Source of the DNA: Parafrigoribacterium mesophilum
GTDB taxonomy: Bacteria > Actinomycetota > Actinomycetes > Actinomycetales > Microbacteriaceae
Direction: 5' to 3'
NCBI RefSeq assembly: GCF_039652555.1
Contig: NZ_JBDJAF010000001.1
Span: 1,984,001 to 2,048,000, forward strand
DNA length: 64,000 nucleotides
In this document: positions 1-7,372 of the stretch, piece after piece
How the letters are laid out: each line of letters begins with the position of its first letter
Numbering within the stretch: the first letter of the stretch is position 1
Translations under genes and position numbers: made by a program
Notes under the pieces: generated by a model
What the model was told of the DNA's origin: nothing
What the model saw: only the letters and a program-made list of their open reading frames with translations
The model's database searches: none

Positions 1-2
1 CG

Positions 3-92
3 GACCACCGGGCTATCGACGGTGCCCTGGCCGCGCGTTGGCTCGCGGCCTTCACCGCTCGGATCGAGAATCCGCTGGGCATGCTGGTTTAG
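3..92 (+). CDS. 2-oxo-acid dehydrogenase E2 subunit (dihydrolipoamide acyltransferase), C-terminal end only
   Basis: Only the last 29 codons are present; the gene starts outside the window. The third reading frame gives a peptide beginning DHRAIDGALAARWL and ending IENPLGMLV before TAG. DHRxxDG is the catalytic motif of lipoate-dependent acyltransferases, where the His and Asp act in acyl transfer from lipoyl to CoA, and the Pro-Leu-x-Met-Leu tail is the usual E2 C-terminus. The E2 forms the core of pyruvate, 2-oxoglutarate or branched-chain 2-oxo-acid dehydrogenase complexes; which one cannot be told from this fragment. It converges on the esterase gene that follows, leaving only 38 bp between the two stop codons. 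Confidence 0.85.
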   Translation, partial: DHRAIDGALAARWLAAFTARIENPLGMLV

Positions 93-130
93 CTGGGGGT
101 GCTGGTTAACCGCATGCTGGTCTGGTGCCG

Positions 131-1114
131 TCAGCCGGTGGCGAGGGCCCCGGAGGCGTTCGAGACCTGCTGGTCGGCGTCGTCCAGCGTGGCGTGGAAG
201 AACGCCGCGATCTCGGCGCGCAGGGAATCGTCCAGCATGGCTACCGCGTGCAGTGTGCCCGGTTTGGTGACGAACGTGGTGTGCACACCGTGTTGGCGCA
301 GTGCCGTCACCAGTTCTTCGCTCTGTTGCAGTGGGATGTACTCGTGCAGGGAGTGTGCGATGAAGAAGGGCGGATCCGTCGCATCCACCTGGTACACCGG
401 CGACGCCGCCCGGGCCGCGGGGCAGGATGCGTAGCTCGCGCAGCCAAGGTACGCCAGCTGAACAGCCTGGAAGTCGGTGGTCGCCACTCCGGCGGCGGTG
501 AGGTCGACCGGTCCGCTGAGGTCGGCCACCGCGGCGACGCGCGAGCCGACGTCCCAGGGGCCGGATCCCTCGGTGCCGAGCAGCGCCACGAGATTTCCGC
601 CGGCGGATCCGCCGATCGCTCCGATCCGGCTCGGATCGATCCCGAAACGCGCCACCTGCGCCGGCTCGCGCAGCCACCGCACGGCAGCCCGCACATCCAC
701 GATCTGCGCCGGGAAGCGGGCCGCCGGCACCAGGCGATAGTTCACCGACACCGTGACAAAGCCCTCGGATGCCAGCCAACGGCAGATGCCGACCCAGCTC
801 TGGTTCGCCTTGTCGCCGCCCTTCCAACTGCCCCCGTGCACCCCGATGATGGCCGGACGGTGCGTGCCGGCGGCATCCGAGGGGAGGCACACGTCGAGCA
901 GCAGGTCCTGTCCTCCGGCCGTTCCGTAACTGAGGTTGCTCACCGTTTTGACATCCGGATACACCAGCGCGTGCTGCTGCGCCGGGGCGGCGGCGGCCTT
1001 GACCGGTGCGGGCGGCGGGCCGGATGCGCACGCGCCGAGTACCAGGACGACACCGGCCGCGAGCATGCAGACGAGAGCGCGGACGCGCATGGTCTCTCGG
1101 GCCGGCCACAGCAT
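131..1114 (-). CDS. Secreted alpha/beta-hydrolase lipoprotein (esterase/lipase, HSL-like)
   Basis: A 327-residue protein with an N-terminal hydrophobic segment and a lipobox ending at about Cys29 (VLGAC), so it is probably a membrane-anchored lipoprotein on the outer face. The alpha/beta-hydrolase fold is shown by the oxyanion motif HGG (93-95), the nucleophile elbow GGSAGG with Ser170, and a C-terminal catalytic His near 289 (TLHA). The usual acidic position reads HSLHEYIP, so Glu258 may replace Asp. Such proteins hydrolyse short acyl esters or amides; the substrate is unknown. ATG 1114 is preceded by AAGTGAGG at 5 nt; ATG 1090 would leave a shorter n-region and is possible. It is transcribed alone, divergently from the RNA helicase gene. 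Confidence 0.85.
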   Translation of the reverse strand: MLWPARETMRVRALVCMLAAGVVLVLGACASGPPPAPVKAAAAPAQQHALVYPDVKTVSNLSYGTAGGQDLLLDVCLPSDAAGTHRPAIIGVHGGSWKGGDKANQSWVGICRWLASEGFVTVSVNYRLVPAARFPAQIVDVRAAVRWLREPAQVARFGIDPSRIGAIGGSAGGNLVALLGTEGSGPWDVGSRVAAVADLSGPVDLTAAGVATTDFQAVQLAYLGCASYASCPAARAASPVYQVDATDPPFFIAHSLHEYIPLQQSEELVTALRQHGVHTTFVTKPGTLHAVAMLDDSLRAEIAAFFHATLDDADQQVSNASGALATG

Positions 1115-1228
1115 GATTGCCTCACTTTAGTGTGAAACGGCGCCCGATAGGGTAACGTTGTTCAGTCGGCTCTAGACATCGCGCACGATCGCGAATGGGT
1201 TTGTAAGTCTTTCGGGCCGGTTCCTCGA

Positions 1229-1246
1229 GGTGCATCCACATGCACC
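1229..1246 (+). other. Perfect hairpin in the leader of the RNA helicase gene
   Basis: GGTGCAT and ATGCACC are separated by CCAC, giving a 7-bp stem with a 4-nt loop. It lies 124 bp before the helicase start, within a 255-bp region that separates the two divergent genes. Long structured leaders are common for cold-induced DEAD-box helicase genes, but no specific riboswitch or cold-box sequence was recognised here. Confidence 0.4.
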
Positions 1247-1369
1247 GGCGTTGCTGAGGAAAATCACGTATGTGAAACGGTCCTGGCCAGAGACTGCCCG
1301 GGTTCCTTACAGCGGTGCGGCCACGTTGGTCGTGCGCTGCCATGCACTAAGAACAACCCGGAAAGATCC

Positions 1370-3697
1370 ATGCCCTCCTTCAATAAGCCTGTCACCGGCC
1401 GCACCCATAAAAAGAGCGACCCGCGCGACTCACGCACCACTGCCGCGGGCAGCCGCAGTCCGGGACACCGCGGCTACCGTCCGGAGTCCGGCACCCCGGT
1501 CAAGAAGCGCTGGAGTGCGGATGACCGTGCCAAGCGCGCCGAAACCTCCCGCTCCGCGGGAAACGACTCCCGGCCCGACTGGCGCCCTTACGGCGACCGG
1601 CCGCAGCGCAGTGAGCGTCCCGCCTATGGCGACCGTTCGCACGGCGACCGCCCGTCGCACGGTGAGCGCGCCGGACGCACCGAGCGTCCGTCCTATGGTG
1701 ACCGTGCGAACCGCACCGAGCGCCCTTCTTACGGTGACCGTGCGAACCGCAGCGAGCGTCCGAGCTATCACGACCGCGCCCCGCGGACCGACCGCCCATC
1801 CTACGGCGACCGTGGCACCCGCACCGAGCGTCCCAGCTATGGCGATCGTGCTAGTCGTCCCGAGCGTCCCTCGTATAACGATCGTGCTCCGCGGACCGAC
1901 CGGCCAAGCTACGGTGACCGCACGGCGCGCACCGAGCGACCGAGCTACAACTCCGGCGCTGCGCGCACCGAGCGCCCCTCGTACGGCGACCGGGCAGGCC
2001 GGAGTGACCGCCCGAGCTACAGCGACCATGCAGGCCGTGCGGAACGTCCGTCCTACGGCGATCGGACGAATCGCAGCGAGCGTCCCGCTACCGGCGACCG
2101 TGCCGCGCGCACGGAACGCTCCTCGTACAGCGCCCGACCGCCGCGGACCGACCGCCCGAGCTATGGCGACCGCCCGGCACGGTCGTTCAACGACCGGGCC
2201 CCGCGCACGGACCGGCCGTCGTACGGTGACCGTCCAGCCCGCACGGATCGCGCCAGTTACGGCGAGCGCACCGAGCATCCGTCCTACGGCGATCGTGCCG
2301 CGCGCACGGCACGCCCGACACGCGACAGCCGTCCGGCCCGCTCGTACGGCGACCGCCCGGACCGCAGCGACCGTCCGGCCCGCTCGTACGACCGCCCGGA
2401 TCACGCCGACCGCGCCCCGCGCCGCGAATCCGACTTCTACCCGAACCGCGACCACAAGGCGGCTTTCGCGCCGCACGAGGACGTTGTGCTCGAGCGCCTC
2501 GAAGCCCAAGTGCTCACCGCGATCGAGGCCGACGGTCGCACCTTTCCCGAGCTCGGCATCGGCGACAACATCACCCGCCAACTCGCTGCCATGGGCGCGG
2601 CCCTGCCGTTCCCGATCCAGGCTGCGACCATCCCCGACGTGCTCGCCGGCAAGGATGTCCTCGGCCGTGGCAAGACCGGATCCGGCAAGACCATCGCGTT
2701 CGGCGCACCGCTCGTCGAGCGGCTCATGGAGAACAACGGTGCCAAGGATCGCAAGCAGGGCCGCAAGCCCCGCGCGCTGATCCTCGCCCCCACCCGTGAG
2801 CTCGCCATGCAGATCGACCGCACCGTTCAGCCCATCGCCCGCAGCGTCGGACTGTTCACCGTCACGATCGTCGGCGGCGTGCCGCAGTACCGTCAGGTGT
2901 CGGCGCTGCAGCGCGGCGTGGACATCGTGATCGCCACCCCGGGCCGGGTCGAGGACCTCATCGAGCAGGGCAGACTGGACCTCAGCGAGGTCTTCGTCAC
3001 CGTCATCGACGAGGCCGACCACATGTGCGACCTCGGCTTCCTCGAGCCGGTCGAGCGCATCCTCAGTGCAACGAAGACCGGCGGCCAGAAGCTGCTGTTC
3101 TCCGCCACCCTGGACCGCGCCGTCGCCAAGCTCGTCAAGGACTACCTGGTCGACCCGGCAGTGCACGAGGTGGCCGGCGAGGACCAGGAGCACTCCACGA
3201 TCGACCACCGCGTGCTGCTGATCGAGCAGCGCGACAAGGGCCAGATCATCGAGAAACTCGCCTCCGGCGAGCATCGCACGCTCATCTTCGCCCGCACCCG
3301 CGCGTTCGCCGAGCAACTGGCGGATCGCCTCGAGGATGCCGGCATTCCCGCGACCAGCCTGCACGGCGACCTCAACCAGTCCCGCCGCACCCGCAACCTC
3401 GCGCTGCTCACCAGCGGACGCGTCAACGTGCTGGTGGCCACGGATGTCGCCGCCCGCGGCATCCACGTCGACGACATCACCCTCGTGATTCAGGCGGATG
3501 CGCCGGACGAGTACAAGTCCTACCTGCACCGCTCCGGCCGCACCGGCCGCGCCGGCAAGAAGGGCACCGTCGTCACGCTGGTTCCGAAGTCGCGTCGCCG
3601 CCGGATGGACGAGCTGCTCGTGCGCGCCGAGATCACGGCCCGCATCGAGCCGGCCCGTCCCGGCGACGCCCTGTTGGACGAGCTGGCCGCCCTCTAG
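1370..3697 (+). CDS. DEAD-box ATP-dependent RNA helicase with long repetitive basic N-terminus
   Basis: A 775-residue protein. Residues of about 396-775 hold a complete DEAD-box core: Walker A GSGKT (Lys440), PTRELA, TPGR, DEAD at 547-550, SAT at 578-580, and in the second RecA domain VATDVAARG and HRSGRTGRAG (His720). It should unwind short RNA duplexes, in ribosome assembly or mRNA remodelling, often at low temperature. Unusually the extra tail is at the N-terminus: residues of about 70-340 are a degenerate repeat of the kind RPSYGDRxxRTE, rich in Arg, Ser, Tyr, Gly and Asp, probably disordered and RNA-binding (inference). Most actinobacterial relatives carry the basic tail at the C-terminus. 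ATG 1370 follows GGAAAG at 4 nt. Single gene with its own leader. Confidence 0.93.
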   Translation: MPSFNKPVTGRTHKKSDPRDSRTTAAGSRSPGHRGYRPESGTPVKKRWSADDRAKRAETSRSAGNDSRPDWRPYGDRPQRSERPAYGDRSHGDRPSHGERAGRTERPSYGDRANRTERPSYGDRANRSERPSYHDRAPRTDRPSYGDRGTRTERPSYGDRASRPERPSYNDRAPRTDRPSYGDRTARTERPSYNSGAARTERPSYGDRAGRSDRPSYSDHAGRAERPSYGDRTNRSERPATGDRAARTERSSYSARPPRTDRPSYGDRPARSFNDRAPRTDRPSYGDRPARTDRASYGERTEHPSYGDRAARTARPTRDSRPARSYGDRPDRSDRPARSYDRPDHADRAPRRESDFYPNRDHKAAFAPHEDVVLERLEAQVLTAIEADGRTFPELGIGDNITRQLAAMGAALPFPIQAATIPDVLAGKDVLGRGKTGSGKTIAFGAPLVERLMENNGAKDRKQGRKPRALILAPTRELAMQIDRTVQPIARSVGLFTVTIVGGVPQYRQVSALQRGVDIVIATPGRVEDLIEQGRLDLSEVFVTVIDEADHMCDLGFLEPVERILSATKTGGQKLLFSATLDRAVAKLVKDYLVDPAVHEVAGEDQEHSTIDHRVLLIEQRDKGQIIEKLASGEHRTLIFARTRAFAEQLADRLEDAGIPATSLHGDLNQSRRTRNLALLTSGRVNVLVATDVAARGIHVDDITLVIQADAPDEYKSYLHRSGRTGRAGKKGTVVTLVPKSRRRRMDELLVRAEITARIEPARPGDALLDELAAL
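1592..2403 (+). repeat. In-frame degenerate repeats encoding RPSYGDR-type units in the helicase gene
   Basis: About 24-27-bp units encode variants of RPSYGDR followed by a basic spacer such as ARTE or NRTE, more than fifteen times. Units vary at synonymous and non-synonymous positions, so the array is old or actively recombining, yet the frame is kept throughout. Low-complexity R/S/Y/G/D sequence of this type is typical of RNA-binding disordered segments. Confidence 0.85.
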
Positions 3698-3723
3698 CTC
3701 CACCCTTCATCCCGTTTCGCCAT

Positions 3724-3805
3724 CCCGTTTCAAGGAGTTTCTGTCCCCAGCCGGCCTCTGCATCGGCAACCAGCGGTCCCCGGCACAGAAACTCCGTGAA
3801 ACGGG
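3724..3805. repeat. 82-bp palindromic element, copy 1
   Basis: Two 21-bp arms (3724-3744 and 3785-3805) are inverted repeats matching at 20 of 21 positions. The left arm starts CCCGTTTCA and ends TTTCTGT. A 40-bp centre carries the core TCGGCAACC. The pairing extends outward by AT/AT. It lies 26 bp after the helicase stop codon. The same 82-bp structure recurs at 5355, 18377 and 22399. Confidence 0.85.
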
Positions 3806-3854
3806 ATTAAGGATGCGCGGAAACCGCGAGTTCGGGGCCGCGGCAGGCACTGCC

Positions 3855-3906
3855 GTCGTCGAGCCGGACTGGCCAAGAAAGTCGTCGAGCCGGACTGGCC
3901 AAGAAA
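3855..3906. repeat. Perfect tandem duplication of a 26-bp unit
   Basis: Two identical 26-bp units, each beginning GTCGTCGAGCCGG and ending CCAAGAAA, lie head to tail. The second runs into a minus-strand terminator-like hairpin. The region between the helicase and the UDP-sugar dehydrogenase has no gene of its own. Confidence 0.85.
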
Positions 3907-3930
3907 AAACCGCAGCACCCTCCTGCGGTT
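3903..3930 (-). terminator. Intrinsic terminator-like hairpin reading on the minus strand
   Basis: AACCGCAG (3908-3915) pairs with CTGCGGTT (3923-3930) around a 7-nt loop. Read on the minus strand the stem is followed by a run of six T. No minus-strand gene precedes it, so it may block antisense transcription into the helicase gene or be the relic of a lost gene. Confidence 0.5.
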
Positions 3931-3980
3931 GAACATGACGCCGTATCATGTCACCACCGACTTCTCGGGAAGGCGACATC

Positions 3981-5300
3981 ATGCGAATCTCTGTCATAGG
4001 GTGCGGCTATCTCGGCGCAGTGCACGCAGCATCCATGGCGGAATTAGGGCACGACGTCGTCGGCATTGACGTCGACCGGCGGAAGGTGGATGCGCTCTCG
4101 GCCGGCCGGGCTCCGGTGTTCGAGCCCGGGCTGCCCGAGATCCTGAGTTCCGCGATCGCGTCCGGACACCTGCGGTTCAGCACCGAACTTTCGGATGCGG
4201 CGGGCGCTCGCGTGCACTTCATTGCGGTCGGCACTCCGCAAAAGAAGGGCGAGGGCGCGGCCGATCTGAGCTTCGTCGACGCGGCGATCGCGGGACTTCT
4301 GCCCTCCCTCTCGGTCGGCGACCTCGTGGTGGGCAAGTCCACGGTGCCCGTCGGAACCGCGGCACGGTTGGCGGCCGCGGTGGAGAGCACCGGCGCGATG
4401 CTCGCCTGGAACCCGGAATTCCTGAGGGAAGGCTTCGCCGTGAAAGACACGATCGCGCCGGACCGCCTGGTGTACGGAGTCGACGCGTCCCTCGCCCCCG
4501 GTCCCGGCAGACCGCATCCGGCGGTTGAGCTGTTGAACGAGGTGTATGCGCAGGCGCTGGAGGCCGGCACCCCGCTTGTGGTCACCGACTACGCGACGGC
4601 GGAGCTGGTAAAGGCCGCCGCCAACGCGTTCCTGGCGACCAAAATCTCCTTCATCAACGCCATGGCCGAGATCGCCGAGGTCACCGGTGCCGACGTCACC
4701 CAGCTTGCGGATGCTGTCGGGTTCGACCCGCGGATCGGCCGGCGTTTTCTCAACGCCGGGATCGGCTTCGGCGGCGGCTGCCTGCCCAAAGACATCCGGG
4801 GATTTGTTGCGCGTGCCGAGGAGCTCGGGCGAGGCGAGTCCGTCGCGTTTCTCAAGGAAGTGGATGCCATCAATTTGCGTCGGCGGCAGCGAGTCGTCGA
4901 CCTCGTGGTGGAGTGCCTGGCGGACGAGCCGCACGAAAAGAAGGTTGCCGTGCTCGGCCTTGCGTTCAAGCCGGACTCGGACGACATCCGCGATTCTCCC
5001 GCGCTGGATGTCGCCGTGCAGCTCAATGGGCTCGGCGCCGACGTCTTCGCCACCGACCCACAGGCCATCGAGAACTCGCGCCGACTGCATCCGCAACTGC
5101 ACTTCGTCAGCGACGTCACCGATGCGTTGCGCGGCGCAGACGCCGTGGTGCTGGTGACCGAGTGGAGCCAGTACAAGAACCTCGACCCGGTCGAACTGCG
5201 CAGCCTGGTCAACACCCCCGTCATCATCGACGGGCGCAACTGTCTGGATCCGGTCGCCTGGCGTGCGGCCGGCTGGACCTATGTCGGCCTCGGCCGCTAG
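3981..5300 (+). CDS. ugd: UDP-glucose/UDP-hexose 6-dehydrogenase
   Basis: A 439-residue NAD-dependent enzyme that oxidises C6 of a UDP-hexose in two steps to the UDP-uronic acid. The N-terminal Rossmann motif is GCGYLG, the central region ends with the catalytic thiol in GFGGGCLPKD (Cys267), and the C-terminal UDP-binding domain contains LGLAFKPDSDDIRDSP. ATG 3981 follows GGAAGG at 7 nt and starts exactly at the dehydrogenase fold (MRISVIGCGYLG), so it is preferred over ATG 3948. UDP-glucose is the default substrate; UDP-GlcNAc is also possible given the WbpD-like and WlbA-like genes elsewhere in the window. It likely supplies uronic precursors for the exopolysaccharide region. Confidence 0.92.
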   Translation: MRISVIGCGYLGAVHAASMAELGHDVVGIDVDRRKVDALSAGRAPVFEPGLPEILSSAIASGHLRFSTELSDAAGARVHFIAVGTPQKKGEGAADLSFVDAAIAGLLPSLSVGDLVVGKSTVPVGTAARLAAAVESTGAMLAWNPEFLREGFAVKDTIAPDRLVYGVDASLAPGPGRPHPAVELLNEVYAQALEAGTPLVVTDYATAELVKAAANAFLATKISFINAMAEIAEVTGADVTQLADAVGFDPRIGRRFLNAGIGFGGGCLPKDIRGFVARAEELGRGESVAFLKEVDAINLRRRQRVVDLVVECLADEPHEKKVAVLGLAFKPDSDDIRDSPALDVAVQLNGLGADVFATDPQAIENSRRLHPQLHFVSDVTDALRGADAVVLVTEWSQYKNLDPVELRSLVNTPVIIDGRNCLDPVAWRAAGWTYVGLGR

Positions 5301-5354
5301 CCACAGTCCTCGCCGCATCCCCCAGCCGCATCTCCTGCCCTCGCCGCACCGCAA

Positions 5355-5436
5355 CCCGTTTCACGGAGTTTCTGTTCCGGAAACCCCTGGGCACCGGCAA
5401 CCAGGGGCACCCAAGTCAAAAACTCCGTGAAACGGG
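5355..5436. repeat. 82-bp palindromic element, copy 2
   Basis: Arms at 5355-5375 and 5416-5436 flank a 40-bp centre. The centre contains a perfect inner 7-bp stem CCCCTGG/CCAGGGG (5384-5390, 5401-5407) around a 10-nt loop ending in CCGGCAA. Pairing extends outward by AA/TT where copy 1 has AT/AT, which is a compensatory change. It lies 54 bp after ugd. Confidence 0.85.
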
Positions 5437-5449
5437 TTTAGGAACCGGA

Positions 5450-5492
5450 CTATTACGAGATGTTGGCGACCGTCGCAAAAGTGTAATAGGGT
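5450..5492 (+). promoter_or_regulatory. Putative leaderless promoter and inverted repeat before kynA
   Basis: TAGGGT (5487-5492) is followed by exactly six bases and the kynA ATG, the layout of a leaderless promoter. TTGGCG (5463-5468) is a possible -35 at 18 bp. CTATTAC (5450-5456) and GTAATAG (5483-5489) form an inverted repeat that brackets the promoter and could be an operator, possibly for the PaaX-type regulator downstream (inference). Confidence 0.5.
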
Positions 5493-5498
5493 GTCGGC

Positions 5499-6353
5499 AT
5501 GCCAGATACCTCCACGGGTGAACGTGCCATTGAAGCGGACATCGTCACCGACTTCAGCAAGCGGATGAGCTACGGCTCGTACCTGCACCTGGACACGCTG
5601 CTCAGCGCCCAGGTTCCGGTGAGCACGCCCGAGCACCACGACGAGCTGCTGTTCATCATCCAGCACCAGACCAGCGAACTCTGGCTCAAGCTCGTGCTGC
5701 ACGAGCTGCTCGCCGCCCGCGACATGCTCGCCCGCGACCAGTTGCAGCCCGCGCTGAAAGCGCTCGCCAGGGTCAAGCACATCCAGCGCAGCCTCACCGA
5801 GCAGTGGTCCGTGCTCGCGACGCTGACGCCCACCGAGTACGCCCAGTTTCGCGGCTACCTGGGCAACGCCTCCGGCTTCCAGTCCTGGCAGTACCGCGCC
5901 GTCGAGTTCTTGCTCGGCAACAAGAACGCCGGGATGCTCAAGGTCTTCGAATCGAACCCGGATGCCTATGAGCTGATCTCCTCGGTGCTCAACACCCCAA
6001 GCATCTACGATGAATTCCTGCGTTTTCTCAGCCGCGCCGGGTTCGCCGTGCCGACCTCGGTACTGGAACGGGACGTCACGAAGGGATACGAATTCCGTCC
6101 CGAGCTGGTAGACACCTTCCGCGAAATCTATGAGAACCCGACCCAGCACTGGCAGGCCTACGAGACGTGCGAGGAACTCGTCGACCTGGAGGACAACTTC
6201 CAACTCTGGCGGTTCCGGCACATGAAGACGGTGGCGCGCATCATCGGCATGAAACGGGGTACCGGCGGATCCACCGGCGTCGGGTTCCTGCAGAAAGCCC
6301 TCGACCTCACGTTCTTCCCGGAGTTGTACGCGGTGCGGACCGAGATCCGGTGA
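5499..6353 (+). CDS. kynA: Tryptophan 2,3-dioxygenase
   Basis: A 284-residue heme dioxygenase that opens the indole ring of L-tryptophan to N-formylkynurenine, the first step of the kynurenine pathway. Family hallmarks near the N-terminus are SYGSYLHLDTLL and HHDELLFIIQHQTSELW, and near the C-terminus RIIGMKRGTGGSTG. Length is normal for the bacterial family. The stop codon TGA overlaps the GTG start of the amidohydrolase gene, so the two are translationally coupled. The start has no convincing Shine-Dalgarno sequence but fits a leaderless promoter. Confidence 0.95.
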   Translation: MPDTSTGERAIEADIVTDFSKRMSYGSYLHLDTLLSAQVPVSTPEHHDELLFIIQHQTSELWLKLVLHELLAARDMLARDQLQPALKALARVKHIQRSLTEQWSVLATLTPTEYAQFRGYLGNASGFQSWQYRAVEFLLGNKNAGMLKVFESNPDAYELISSVLNTPSIYDEFLRFLSRAGFAVPTSVLERDVTKGYEFRPELVDTFREIYENPTQHWQAYETCEELVDLEDNFQLWRFRHMKTVARIIGMKRGTGGSTGVGFLQKALDLTFFPELYAVRTEIR

Positions 6354-7372
6354 CCCCAGGCGCCGGCCCGACGTTCGTGGTCACCGTCGACGAGTGCTGG
6401 GCCGGGCTTTGGCTCGGCGCCACCAGACTCGCCGTCGACGCCGATGGCATCCGGCGCGCCGCGGATGCTGACCCCGCCCCAAGCGGGCACCTCGCCGGGA
6501 CGGTGCTCCCCGGCTTCACCGACGCACACGTGCACATGGGACTCATCGATGGATCCGCCTTGCTCCGAGCCGGCATCGCCACCGTGGACGATCTGGGCTG
6601 GGATCCCGCCGTCGCGCAACGCTGGACAGCCGACCCGGCACTGCCCACGGTGCGCTTCGCCGGCGCCTTCCTCACCGCTCCTGGCGGTTATCCGGCCGGC
6701 CGGGCCTGGGCTCCGCCGCAGTCAGTCGTTGAGGTGCACTCGCCGCAGGCGGCCGCCACCGCGGTGGACACCCAGTTGGCCGCCGGTGCCAGCTTCATCA
6801 AGGTAGCCCTGAACTCCGAGTCGGGCCCCGTGCTCGACGACCCGACGCTGGCCGCCCTGGTGGCGCAGGCCCACGCGGCCGGCACCACGGTGGTCGCGCA
6901 CGCCGAGGGCGTCGGGCAGGCCGAACGTGCCTTCGCCGCCGGGGTGGACCGGCTCGCACACACACCCTGGTCCGAGCGTCTCTCCGACGAGTTGCTGAAG
7001 CGGATGGCGGGCGCCATGGCCTGGATCAGCACCCTCGACATCCACGGCTGGGGACATTACGGCGAGCACTTTGCCACCGCCCAAGACAACCTTCGCCGGT
7101 TCCACCGGTTCGGCGGCAGGGTTGTCTATGGCACCGACCTTGGCAACGGCGCCTTGCCGCTCGGCGTCAATCTGCGCGAACTGCGGGCGCTGCGCGGTGC
7201 CGGCCTCGCCGGCGACGCGCTCGTGCGCAGCCTCGCAGGGAGCGGCACCATCTCCGGCGCCCGCGTCAGCTTCATCCCCGGACGGCGGCAGGCGGACGTC
7301 CCGGCGTGGCTGTCTGAGGCAACCGTACTGACCGCCGCCGACCTTTCCCTCTCGACCCAAGGAGCACAATGA
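6350..7372 (+). CDS. Amidohydrolase-superfamily protein, candidate kynurenine formamidase
   Basis: A 340-residue metal-dependent amidohydrolase. Visible ligands are the HxH pair in DAHVHMG (His60, His62), a Lys in SFIKVAL, His184 in VVAHAEG and Asp263 in YGTDLGNG, as in the imidazolonepropionase/prolidase-like branch. GTG 6350 overlaps the kynA stop and its own TGA overlaps the kynU ATG, so it sits between the first and third steps of tryptophan breakdown. The missing middle step is hydrolysis of N-formylkynurenine, normally done by the unrelated KynB or AFMID families, neither of which is seen here. Assignment as formamidase is an inference from position and chemistry; only the superfamily is certain. 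Confidence 0.85.
   Translation: MTPGAGPTFVVTVDECWAGLWLGATRLAVDADGIRRAADADPAPSGHLAGTVLPGFTDAHVHMGLIDGSALLRAGIATVDDLGWDPAVAQRWTADPALPTVRFAGAFLTAPGGYPAGRAWAPPQSVVEVHSPQAAATAVDTQLAAGASFIKVALNSESGPVLDDPTLAALVAQAHAAGTTVVAHAEGVGQAERAFAAGVDRLAHTPWSERLSDELLKRMAGAMAWISTLDIHGWGHYGEHFATAQDNLRRFHRFGGRVVYGTDLGNGALPLGVNLRELRALRGAGLAGDALVRSLAGSGTISGARVSFIPGRRQADVPAWLSEATVLTAADLSLSTQGAQ

Noticed and set aside
131..1114. Secreted esterase as the missing kynurenine formamidase
   Set aside because: It has the alpha/beta-hydrolase fold of AFMID enzymes, but it is an exported lipoprotein, on the other strand and 4 kb away from the kyn operon.
1430..3703. Very long open frame antisense to the RNA helicase gene
   Set aside because: It mirrors the helicase codons (high-GC third positions), consists of Val/Ala/Arg-rich repeats, has no ribosome binding site and no family motif, while the plus strand has a complete DEAD-box protein.
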